Source of the DNA: SABI01 sp963663665
GTDB taxonomy: Bacteria > Spirochaetota > Spirochaetia > Sphaerochaetales > Sphaerochaetaceae
Direction of reading: 5' to 3'
Assembly: GCA_963663665.2 (NCBI GenBank)
Contig: CAXXKP010000009.1
Coordinates: forward strand, 310,001-374,000
DNA length: 64,000 nt
Part shown: one piece after another, positions 26,685 to 36,200 of the stretch
Numbering within the stretch: position 1 is the first letter of the stretch
Layout of the letters: each line of letters starts with the position of its first letter
Made by a program: the position numbers and the translations under genes
Notes under the pieces: model-generated
Told to the model about the DNA's origin: nothing
Database searches by the model: none
The model's input: the letters and a program-made list of their open reading frames with translations, nothing else

Positions 26685-28727
26685 ATGGATACTTTGGGCC
26701 CGGTTTTAATAAGAGAAGGCTTCTGGTGGGTTGGCGACAAGGCTAATGCATCCCAACTGCAATGTAATCCATACCTTCTGATTGAAGGTGATTCGGCTAT
26801 ACTCTTTGATCCAGGATCTGTTTTAGATGCCCCAATTGTGCTTAAAAATGTTCAAATGATCGTTCCTCTGGAAAATCTAGAGGCGATTGTATTGAGTCAT
26901 GAGAACCCTGATTTGTGTTCAGCGGTTCCATATTTTGAAGAAAATGGATTTAAGGGTATTCTTTGCTGTCACGAGCATGTTGCATGGATAATCAGATATT
27001 ATGGAATAACCTCTGAATTTTACTTGGTTAATATGAATAAATTCCATTATCAAATGAAAAACGGTTCAAATATTAATTTTCTCTCTGCTCCATACCTTCC
27101 TTCAGCCGGAACGATGATGACGTATCTGCCAAAACAAAAAATCTTGGTATCGGGTAATTTATTTTGTGCTCTTCCTAAAACATGGAACCTCTATGCACAA
27201 GGTGATTACGAAAACCTCATGAAAACCTACCATGAGTCATATATGCCTTCTCATGAAATATTAGCTCCCGTAATGAACCAGCTTCTAAATTACGAGATAA
27301 CCATGATATGTCCTCAACATGGCTCAATCATTAATAAAAATGTAATCAAATTTATTGAAATTCTAAGAGAACTCCCTTGTGGAATCTTCCTAGATTCTGT
27401 ACAGAAAAAAATTATTACAGATGCAGGAATTGTTAACCTATGCAATGAAATACTCAAAAGATACTTCGCTTTATTTGGAAATAAAGAAATCCATGAAGTT
27501 TTTTCCAATTCCGATTTCGTAATTGACTATAAAAAGAAGATTATTAAAAAAGTAAAGATTCCATATGAAAAAATATGGGAGGAGATTTTTCTCCTCATCG
27601 CAGAAAAGAAAGGGATGTCTTGGATAACTATCATAAGCCCCTTGGTGGAGAACCTTTGTAAACAATATGATATGAAACTCCCCATGGTTTTTGAATCTAT
27701 TATTTTCAACGCTCAAAAAGATTCACAGCAGATGTCTGAACAGTATCAGAACCTAGAGAATCTCAAACTTCAGCTAGAGATAAATCTCAAGAAAATGGAA
27801 GAACAGGTTGTTCGGTGTCCTATAACTGGTCTATATAATCAAGAGTTTTTTGAATATTTTATTATACAGGAAATAGAATCATTTACAAAAACCGGAAATC
27901 AATTCTCAATTCTGCTTTTAAGCATAGACAATCTCTCTGATATCAATTTAGATTATGGAAGCGACGAGGGAAACGTCACTATGAAAAATCTAACCTACAA
28001 CCTTCGCCAATCATCAGGAGCCACATCTTCTCAAAATTTCCGCTTGGAGGGAGGAGTTTTCGCTGTTTTTTATCAGGGGATTAATCGAGAACAATCCATT
28101 AAATATTCGAATGAACTTCGAAATACTATTTTTGAATCAGATCATTTTATAACCAAGGTAACTGCATCTATGGGGCTTTTCCATTCCAGCGAACTCCCGA
28201 AAAATCGGATGCTCAGTAATGAAGAAATACGACAGATTTCATTACAAACAGCTCGTTTTAGATTAAAAATTGCAAAAAGAAGTGGGAGAAATACTCTTGT
28301 GAGTGATTCTGCTCAACAGCTCAATGCCAAGGCCACATATACCATACTCCTTGTTGATGAACCAGGATTACAACGAGATATTATTCAAAAGGCTATTGAG
28401 AAGGAGCGGTACAATGTTATTGTTGCTTCCGATGGGTTACAAGCCCGCGATCTCGTAGAGCAAGAGAATCCTGATGTAATCGTAAGTGAACTATTTGTTC
28501 AAAAACTTAGTGCTTTCACGTTACGCAAGGAGCTCTTAACTTCTCCAGGCAGGAGAAAGACTCCTTTTATTGTCATGTCTTCCAACAAGACCGAGGTAAC
28601 AGTCGAACACGCCATCGGCTTAGGGATTACCTACTTTTTTTCACGCCCAGTACTGCTTTGTGAACTTCTTGGTGTTATCGATAATTTAACGACCCGATTA
28701 CAATCATCTGAGGGCTTTTCACGATGA
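26685..28727 (+). CDS. Degenerate metallo-beta-lactamase/ODP – GGDEF – receiver protein (pseudo-enzyme scaffold)
   Basis: 680 residues. (1) Residues 1 to about 250: an ODP/FprA-like metallo-beta-lactamase fold (NPYLLIEGDSAILFDPG, LSHENPD near 72, CPQHGS near 210). The central ligand His reads Tyr (APYLPSAG) and the bridging Asp reads Asn (SGNLF). (2) About 375-540: a GGDEF domain (CPITGLYNQEFF, then RLEGGVFAVFYQG), where the signature GGDEF is replaced by EGGVF. (3) About 549-675: a receiver domain whose phospho-acceptor Asp is replaced by Glu (IVSELFVQ, about 602) and whose conserved Lys is Arg (FFSRPV). All three domains therefore look catalytically inactive. A coiled stretch at about 345-370 joins the first two. 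It probably acts as a ligand-sensing or GTP-binding regulator of the adjacent synthase. Confidence 0.8.
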   Translation: MDTLGPVLIREGFWWVGDKANASQLQCNPYLLIEGDSAILFDPGSVLDAPIVLKNVQMIVPLENLEAIVLSHENPDLCSAVPYFEENGFKGILCCHEHVAWIIRYYGITSEFYLVNMNKFHYQMKNGSNINFLSAPYLPSAGTMMTYLPKQKILVSGNLFCALPKTWNLYAQGDYENLMKTYHESYMPSHEILAPVMNQLLNYEITMICPQHGSIINKNVIKFIEILRELPCGIFLDSVQKKIITDAGIVNLCNEILKRYFALFGNKEIHEVFSNSDFVIDYKKKIIKKVKIPYEKIWEEIFLLIAEKKGMSWITIISPLVENLCKQYDMKLPMVFESIIFNAQKDSQQMSEQYQNLENLKLQLEINLKKMEEQVVRCPITGLYNQEFFEYFIIQEIESFTKTGNQFSILLLSIDNLSDINLDYGSDEGNVTMKNLTYNLRQSSGATSSQNFRLEGGVFAVFYQGINREQSIKYSNELRNTIFESDHFITKVTASMGLFHSSELPKNRMLSNEEIRQISLQTARFRLKIAKRSGRNTLVSDSAQQLNAKATYTILLVDEPGLQRDIIQKAIEKERYNVIVASDGLQARDLVEQENPDVIVSELFVQKLSAFTLRKELLTSPGRRKTPFIVMSSNKTEVTVEHAIGLGITYFFSRPVLLCELLGVIDNLTTRLQSSEGFSR

Positions 28728-31591
28728 ATAGCCAATTTGCTATCACCCTTACATTCATCATCCTCATTCTTGACGGGATTATGATAGGAGCTACCTATAT
28801 TAGTAGGTTTATCACATTGAGAAGAAAGCAAAATATGGCAAAAATTGAAGAAGATATTATTGATCAATTCTCTAATGAAGAGATCGATTTTACATTATAC
28901 AAGCCAAAGAACATCCTCCTTGTATATGCTAATTTATGCGATAACTTACAGCTACCAGAAGCACAACGCCAGGTTCTCATGCAATATCTCTTTGAAACTC
29001 CTTTGTGTGCAAAATACATTAAAAATCTTTCATCACGATTCTATATTAAGCGAGCCGAGGCTGCTCATCATCTTAAATATCTTGAAATAAAGGAGATTCA
29101 AGAGGCGTTGCTCCTAGCATTGAAAAAAGAACGCCATCCCGTTGTCATCCTTCAACTCGCCCACACACTTGCAACTCAACGAGTCATAAAAGCTATAAGA
29201 CTAATTGTAATGAAACTAAACTCACAGAATCCTTGGTTTGCTCGACGATTGCGATCTGTACTTTATACATATAAAGAAGATTTCTTCAAATATATAAAAA
29301 ATCATACTGATAGCAAACGATACTCTACACAATTACTCCTGTGCGAATTTGCAGCTGAATACCCAGCAGAAGAATTTCGCATTTGTGTCAAGGAACTAGC
29401 CTTGAATGATCGCAAACAGCGTGTTCAGAGCCTAGCCCTTATTACATTATTGAGGTATTTCCCTGAAGAACTCATGAAGGAACCTTTTATATCGACTACA
29501 AGCCGTAGAATCCTCTCATATGTAATCCAAGCTTACAGTACCGAATTGGAACCTGAGCATGTCGAAGCAATTATGACGTATGCTAATTGTACCTCGCTAC
29601 ATGAAAGAATTATCCAATCTCTCTCTGAAATGTCTTCAAAAGACCCAAAGATCTTATCAGAAATACTCAGTCGATTTGAACAATCTAGTTCTGACCAAGA
29701 ACGAAGCATCTATGCTAAGGTCCTAGCAAATCGAGTCGAGTACTATCTCACAAGAATTAATAGTCCGTTAGAATTAAAGGTTGTGAATTTAATTGAGGAA
29801 TTAGTGAAGGCGAATAGGACTAGTGCAATTCTGTTTTTCCTCAACAGAAATCAAGATCCTGAAATTGAGAATAAGATATTTAAAATCCTTAGAAAACTCT
29901 CCACTAGGAGCAAAAACCTTAAGGCTGATATGAAAACATACCTAGAGCCAGAGATTCTCAAAAGGCATAGTTTTCTCGGGATGGTAAAAGTAAAAAAGGC
30001 ACAATTGCCCCATAATGAACCTCCACAACGCCTTTATTTGATCTTACTTTTCGTTGCGATTATGGTCTCCTTCCCACTTTTTATTTTAGTCAAAGAATTC
30101 CCTTCTATGGTTAGTATGCAATGGAAAGAAATCGGAAAACTCTATGTCGTCCGTTTCAATTATCTGCTTGTATTCTATTCTAGCGCAATTAACTTAGGAT
30201 ACCTTGTAATACTTGGTCTATCTTTTCGGGGATCTCGTATCCAAGCTAGGCTATGGAAGCTGAAAGATAAACATTTTCTCTATACAAGAAGGCTTCTTCC
30301 GTCAATCTCGATTATTGCCCCGGCATATAATGAATCAACCAATATCATCGAAAGTACAAATTCCCTTTTAAATCAGCGATACCCACATTTCGAACTTATT
30401 GTAGTAAATGATGGATCAAAAGACCAAACACTCAACACATTGATAGACTACTATAAATTAGAAAAGCGAGACATGATTTTCAGAACACGTTTAAGAACCC
30501 GACCTTTACGTGGTATCTATGTTAATAAGAATATACCTAACCTGATAGTCGTAGATAAAATGAATGGAGGGAAAGCCGACTCTTTGAATATGGGCTTGAA
30601 TATTTCTTCAAAAGAATTCTTTTGTGGAATTGATGCTGACTGTCTATTAGAACCTGAAGCCCTATTGCGTGCAGTTGCAGTAATGATAGATTCTCGAGAA
30701 GAAAGCATTGCTGCTGGAGGAAATATCTGTGCGGTTAATGGATGTACAGTTGAACGTGGCGCTTTAGAGGAAATCGCCCTTCCTAAGAAATTTATTGCCC
30801 GCCTACAGTCTCTGGAATATCTTCGGGCATTCATGTCTGGCAGAGTTGGCTGGGCCTATATAAACACTCTATTGATTATTTCAGGTGCATTTGGAATTTT
30901 TAATTGTGAGCGCACTATTAAAACTGGTGGCTATCTTACAAAAAGCGGAAAATATCACAAGGACACAGTTGGTGAGGATATGGAATTAGTTGTAAGACTC
31001 TCAAGACAAATGCATGAGCAAAAAGTTCCATATACAGTCAATTATGCATTTAATGCGAATTGTTGGACTGAAGTACCTGAAACTTGGAAGATTCTTCATC
31101 GTCAAAGAGACCGTTGGCACAGAGGTTTGATCGATATTATGTTATACCATCGCAAGCTCATCGGGAATCTACGTTATGGACGTTTAGGGATGATTGGCAT
31201 GCTCTATTATTTTATTTTTGAAACAATCGGTCCATTTATTGAAATTCAAGGTTTATTGATGGTGTTCATAGCAGCTATTGTAGGGTTGCTTAATGCATCT
31301 ATTGCATTATTATTATTTACTACCACGATTCTATTGGGAATCTTAGTCTCTATCTCCTCTGTTTTCATTTCTGAGTTTGACGTAGAAATGTATTCGACAA
31401 AGGATATCATACGGCTCTTGAGAATGGCGATTATAGAAAACTTCGGTATTCGACAGCTTGTAAGCCTATGGAGAGTCACTGGATACTTCAGCGCAATGAG
31501 GAAATCTCGTGGATGGGGAGTTCAAGTACGGAAAGGTTTTTCTACTAAACCAGCTCCTCCTTCAGTCAAAATTAATCATCCCAAGAAGTAA
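28724..31591 (+). CDS. HEAT-repeat/GT2 fusion: processive polysaccharide synthase
   Basis: 955 residues. After an N-terminal membrane segment (about 5-27), residues about 60-410 form an alpha-helical HEAT/armadillo-like solenoid. Two membrane segments follow (about 435-450 and 475-500), then a family 2 glycosyltransferase domain with SIIAPAYNES (about 528), VVNDGSKDQT, FFCGIDADCLLE (about 636), VGEDMELVVRL (about 750) and the QxxRW-type RQRDRWHRG (about 793), then several C-terminal membrane segments (about 824-885). This is the BcsA/HasA/PgaC-type architecture for making and extruding a polymer. No PilZ domain is visible. It overlaps the pseudo-enzyme gene by 4 bases (ATGA), so the two are translationally coupled. 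Confidence 0.87.
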   Translation: MNSQFAITLTFIILILDGIMIGATYISRFITLRRKQNMAKIEEDIIDQFSNEEIDFTLYKPKNILLVYANLCDNLQLPEAQRQVLMQYLFETPLCAKYIKNLSSRFYIKRAEAAHHLKYLEIKEIQEALLLALKKERHPVVILQLAHTLATQRVIKAIRLIVMKLNSQNPWFARRLRSVLYTYKEDFFKYIKNHTDSKRYSTQLLLCEFAAEYPAEEFRICVKELALNDRKQRVQSLALITLLRYFPEELMKEPFISTTSRRILSYVIQAYSTELEPEHVEAIMTYANCTSLHERIIQSLSEMSSKDPKILSEILSRFEQSSSDQERSIYAKVLANRVEYYLTRINSPLELKVVNLIEELVKANRTSAILFFLNRNQDPEIENKIFKILRKLSTRSKNLKADMKTYLEPEILKRHSFLGMVKVKKAQLPHNEPPQRLYLILLFVAIMVSFPLFILVKEFPSMVSMQWKEIGKLYVVRFNYLLVFYSSAINLGYLVILGLSFRGSRIQARLWKLKDKHFLYTRRLLPSISIIAPAYNESTNIIESTNSLLNQRYPHFELIVVNDGSKDQTLNTLIDYYKLEKRDMIFRTRLRTRPLRGIYVNKNIPNLIVVDKMNGGKADSLNMGLNISSKEFFCGIDADCLLEPEALLRAVAVMIDSREESIAAGGNICAVNGCTVERGALEEIALPKKFIARLQSLEYLRAFMSGRVGWAYINTLLIISGAFGIFNCERTIKTGGYLTKSGKYHKDTVGEDMELVVRLSRQMHEQKVPYTVNYAFNANCWTEVPETWKILHRQRDRWHRGLIDIMLYHRKLIGNLRYGRLGMIGMLYYFIFETIGPFIEIQGLLMVFIAAIVGLLNASIALLLFTTTILLGILVSISSVFISEFDVEMYSTKDIIRLLRMAIIENFGIRQLVSLWRVTGYFSAMRKSRGWGVQVRKGFSTKPAPPSVKINHPKK

Positions 31592-32345
31592 AATTAAAAG
31601 AACGAATCACCATATGAGCACCTTCGCTGTTAGGTGCATTTCCTCGGAATAGCCAAAGATTAATCCTAAAACGAGCATTCCCTTCAGTCGGAGGTGTTCC
31701 TGTAAAGGTCCATTCATGCATTAGATTTGCTCTTCCTTCAGAACTATCTGGGTCAACATCTCCATGATAACTAGCAAAATGGAGAGTATCAGGAGTCCAC
31801 ACAATGCGATGTGTGGAATAAGTACCGCTCATATTTGTTTCAAAATTATCCCGACGATCAGGGCTAGAATTGGGTTGAACCACATAATTTCCTTTCGCTG
31901 CTCTCGGTATTCCCCAAGAAGCAAATTCAATATCAATTTCGCGATTTGCTTCAATCGGTCGACTATCCCAAGTAAAGAATCCAGCAACAATATTAGGATC
32001 ATAATTTGTAATATCACTATTAATAGAGAAAGTATATGTACCGTATCCTAAAGGACGACGAATAAAGACTTCAGTGGAATACCAACGACCATCTCTTTGT
32101 GCAATGGTGAGATGAAGACCTTCCTCGTCGACCCATACCGATTCAGGAGATCCTGACCAATAGTTTGGTCCAGGAGCAACAGGTAAGTCCGAAGATTTAA
32201 CACGCCATAATTCTCCTTCAAAATCGAATTCCCGCGGGTAGACTGAAGGAAAGGCAGTTATCGTTGTAGTCGCACAGGCAATGGAGATACATACAATACC
32301 AGATAGTATAGAACCAAGCACAAACCGGGAAAAGGCTATTTTCAT
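31572..32345 (-). CDS. GH16-family glycoside hydrolase, lipoprotein
   Basis: About 257 residues from the ATG at 32345, with GGAGG upstream; an open extension to 32399 is not supported. The signal ends in CISIAC, a lipobox. The catalytic signature EIDIEF (ExDxE) is intact, preceded by GYGTYTFSINSD and followed by HRIVWTPDTLHFASYHGD, as in GH16 lichenase/laminarinase-type enzymes that cut beta-1,3 or beta-1,3-1,4 glucans. It is convergent with the GT2 synthase and overlaps its 3' end by 20 bases. The pairing suggests that the synthase makes a beta-glucan, which is inference. Confidence 0.88.
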   Translation of the reverse strand: MKIAFSRFVLGSILSGIVCISIACATTTITAFPSVYPREFDFEGELWRVKSSDLPVAPGPNYWSGSPESVWVDEEGLHLTIAQRDGRWYSTEVFIRRPLGYGTYTFSINSDITNYDPNIVAGFFTWDSRPIEANREIDIEFASWGIPRAAKGNYVVQPNSSPDRRDNFETNMSGTYSTHRIVWTPDTLHFASYHGDVDPDSSEGRANLMHEWTFTGTPPTEGNARFRINLWLFRGNAPNSEGAHMVIRSFNFTSWDD

Positions 32346-32696
32346 GGTCAAACCCCTCCATAGTAACGATATGATACATGACAACGGTATTGTCATCAAG
32401 CACAGAAATCATTTGCATATATACATTGTAATGAGGTGTCTTTTCTCATACATATGGCAGAAATAGTGTATAATAAGATTTGATTGCTATAAATCGATAA
32501 AATAATATCTTATTAGTGTTGCATTTCACTCATTCCATGTTATTCTAATAAAGAAGCAATGTTTTGCCCTACATTAGATCTTCCGCTTCAGGTCTACATA
32601 TCTGCACAATCGTGTACCCAAGACCGTTCAGAAAAGTTCTGCTACGACCAATACACAAGGTATAGGAATAGTAAGTTCTAAAAGAAGGAGTCACTC
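32346..32696 (+). promoter_or_regulatory. Intergenic region with candidate promoter of the hydrogenase operon
   Basis: Divergent spacer between the GH16 gene (minus) and hydC (plus). TTGCAT (32519-32524), a 16-base spacer and TATTCT (32541-32546) form a reasonable sigma-70-type promoter, which would give a leader of about 150 bases before hydC. I see no open reading frame or riboswitch-like fold that I can name. Confidence 0.4.
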
Positions 32697-33278
32697 ATGG
32701 GAAATACCACTAAAAAGGGGAATACTCTCCTCGAAAAAAAAGAACAACATGAAGATATGAGCTTTGATGATGTAAGCCCTATCATTGATAAGATTGTAGA
32801 ATCTTACAAAGGAATGGAGGGTGCTCTCATACCAGTTCTTCAGTCAACACAGAACTTGCTAGGATACCTGCCAGAAGTAGCTCTACGCTATATCGGTAAA
32901 AAATTGAAAATATCCTATAGCGAGATTGCAGGGGTCGTAACCTTTTACTCGTTCTTCACCATCCACCCCAGAGGAAAACATCTGATTCGTGTTTGTCTTG
33001 GAACAGCTTGCTATGTTCGTGGAGGGAAACAAGTACTTGAAACCTTTGAAAGAGAATTGGGAATTAGGGTTGGAGAAACGACTGTTGACAGAATGTTTTC
33101 TCTAGAAGTCGGCAGATGCTTCGGAGCATGTGGTCTAGCACCCGTTGTCATGATAGATGAAGATGTTCATCAACGGGTAAAACCTAGTGCAATACGATCT
33201 CTTATTCAGGAGTATCAAAATAAAGAATTGAATCTAGAAGATGAAAACGCACAATTACTCGTAAGGGAGGAAGCATGA
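32697..33278 (+). CDS. hydC: NAD(P)-dependent [FeFe] hydrogenase subunit HydC (NuoE-like, [2Fe-2S])
   Basis: 193 residues of the NuoE/24-kDa family. The first two cluster ligands lie in VCLGTACYVRGG and the second pair in GRCFGACGLAPVVMI. It carries a thioredoxin-like [2Fe-2S] domain that passes electrons between HydB and HydA in trimeric hydrogenases. An AAGGAG site precedes the ATG. The stop overlaps the HydB start by 4 bases. Confidence 0.93.
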   Translation: MGNTTKKGNTLLEKKEQHEDMSFDDVSPIIDKIVESYKGMEGALIPVLQSTQNLLGYLPEVALRYIGKKLKISYSEIAGVVTFYSFFTIHPRGKHLIRVCLGTACYVRGGKQVLETFERELGIRVGETTVDRMFSLEVGRCFGACGLAPVVMIDEDVHQRVKPSAIRSLIQEYQNKELNLEDENAQLLVREEA

Positions 33279-36200
33279 ATACCAATACTAAATTAAATTC
33301 TTTGCAAGAACTCGAGGCATTTCAAAAAAAATTACACAACTCCATGAAAGGGAAAAAAGATATACGAATTATCCGAATATGCAGTGGCGGAGGATGTATC
33401 GCCTCAGGATCTCAGGAACTTGCTGAAAAACTGACAGGGTTATTGGGAAAAGAATCAAGTGGAAAACCTATAGAGATAAAAAAAACAGGGTGTATGGGAC
33501 CTTGCTCAAAAGGAACTGTACTTTGGCTAGAACCATGGAAAATCCTTCTAGAAAGCTGTAACAAAGCTCACGCTACAGAAATTCTCAGATTGATTCAATT
33601 ACTTGAATCAAAAAAATCACTATCACCACAAGAGATAGCTTCATTTCCTTTCTCAATAGTTCATCAAGGAGAATCTCTCTTTATTGCACGACAGAAAAAG
33701 ATTGTTCTTAAAAACTGTGGAGTGATCGACCCTCTCTCTATACAAGAAGCTATAGGAGCCGAGGTGTATCTTTCCTTTGCTCGTCTGCTTACTCACAAAA
33801 CTCCTGCTGAAAAAATTCTTGAAGAATTGAATATTTCAACTCTCAGGGGTAGAGGGGGAGCAGGATTCCCTACATGGAAAAAATGGGAATTTACACGCAA
33901 TGCCCCAGGAAAGGTTAAATATGTATTATGTAATGCCGATGAAGGCGATCCCGGTGCCTTTATGGATAGGAGTCTCTTAGAAGGAGATCCTCATAGCATC
34001 ATAGAAGGAATGCTCTGCGCAGCTTATACAATCGGAGCTTCTCAAGGATACGTCTATGTGAGAGCCGAATATCCTCTAGCCATCGCACGACTCCAGAAGG
34101 CACTTGAACAAGCTCGAGAACTTGGTCTTTTAGGCAAGAATATCCTCTCTACTGATTTCAGTTTTGATCTAGAGATCAGAAAAGGATCTGGTGCTTTTGT
34201 CTGTGGAGAAGAGACGGCATTGATACACTCAATTGAAGGAGGAAGAGGAGAACCGAGACCACGACCACCATTTCCTGCCATTAAGGGGCTCTGGAATAAA
34301 CCCACAGTTCTTAACAATGTTGAAACCTATGTAAATGTTTCAAGAATCATCGAGATGGGGGGAGAAGCTTTTGCTACAATCGGAATTCCTGAAAGCAGAG
34401 GGACAAAAGTCTTTGCCCTTGCCGGAGCAATACAAAATACAGGACTCGTGGAAGTTCCCATTGGAACTCCACTTGGAGATCTTATCTATGATATCGGCGG
34501 AGGAATAAAAGGTGGACGGCCATTCAAAGCAGCGCAAATAGGAGGTCCATCAGGAGGTTGCATCCCAAAAGAACATCTTAATGTTCCACTTGATTATGAA
34601 TCGCTCAAAAAACTTGGAGCTATCATGGGCTCGGGTGGAATGGTTGTTATGGATGACACCTCCTGTATGGTAGATGTAGCAAGATACTTCCTTGAATTCG
34701 TACAAGACGAGTCTTGTGGTAAATGTACACCTTGTAGAGTTGGCACTAAACGTATGCTTGAAATCTTAGAACGCATATGCAATGGAGAAGGCAGGAATGG
34801 TGATATTGAAAGACTCATCAAGTTAGGAGAACAAATAGAAGATACTGCACTGTGCGGATTAGGGCAGACAGCTCCAAATCCCGTTCTTTCAACTATTAGA
34901 CACTTTAGAGAAGAGTATGAAGCTCATATCAGGGATCATCATTGTACTGCTGGAGTCTGTACAGGTCTCGTGAGAGCATCTTGCCAGAGTTCTTGTCCAG
35001 CCCATGTTGATATCCCTGGTTTCGTTGCCCTTGTTGGTGAAGGAAGATATGCCGAAGCCTTAAGACTCCATAGAGAAAAGAACCCGTTTGCAGCAGTTTG
35101 TGCACGAGTATGTTTCCATACCTGTGAGGAGAACTGTCAAAGAGCTTCGATAGATGACCCTGTTGCAATTCGAGCAATTAAACGATTTCTTGTCGACCAA
35201 GAAGTAACTATACAGCTACCTGAAATACGGGAGAATGAGAAAAATGCTTCAAGAAAAATTGCTATTATTGGAGCAGGACCTGCAGGATTATCTTGTGCCT
35301 ATTTCTTAGCTCGCCTGGGCTATCGCCCTACTATTTTCGAAAAATCGATTAGACCAGGGGGAATGCTCACTCAAACAATCCCTGCATACAGACTTCCACG
35401 AGAAACTCTCGCAAGAGAAATCCGCATGATTGAACATATGGGCGTGGATATCATCATGGGAAAAAGTTTAGGTGTTGATTTCACCTTCACATCTCTCAAA
35501 GAGGAAGGTTTTGATGCAATATTCACTAGTATTGGGGCTCCCGACTCCCTTTCAATGGGACTACCTGGAGAAAGTTGTATAGGCGTTGTCCAAGCTATCC
35601 CGTTCTTACAAGAATATAATATCAGAGGTTCGGTGAGAACAGGCAAACATGTTATTGTAATAGGCGGAGGAAATGCTGCCATTGATGCTGCAAGGACAGC
35701 ACTCAGACTCGGAGCAGAACAAGTCCAGATCATCTATAGAAGAAGTCGAGAAGAGATGCCAGCGTATGAAGAAGAGGTTGAAGAAGCAGTCCATGAAGGA
35801 ATTAAAATAGATTGCCTCACTCAACCAATTGAAATCATCTCAAACGTTGAGGGTCGAGTTAGCGGTCTTAGGTGTATGGGAATGAGATTAGGAAGTTTCG
35901 ATGAATCAGGAAGAAGAAGCCCTGTAGCAGAATCAGAAGAGACTTTCCTCTTAGAAACAGATCATATCATCATGGCAATTGGACAAAGAATCGATGCTCA
36001 AACATTACGAAATCATGAATCGCCTTATGCTATTAATCTTAATTTGAACTCAAGAGGATTTATCTTAGCCGACCCAGTTACAGGAATCACCTCAGATTCT
36101 ATGATATTTGCAGGTGGAGATTGTGTAGAAGGACCTTCCTCTGTAGTGAAGGCAATTGCGTCAGGAGAGAGAGGTGCAGTAGGCATTGATCTATTACTAA

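Noticed and set aside
26685..28727. Calling this gene an active diguanylate cyclase
   Set aside because: The GGDEF signature is replaced by EGGVF, so catalysis is not expected.
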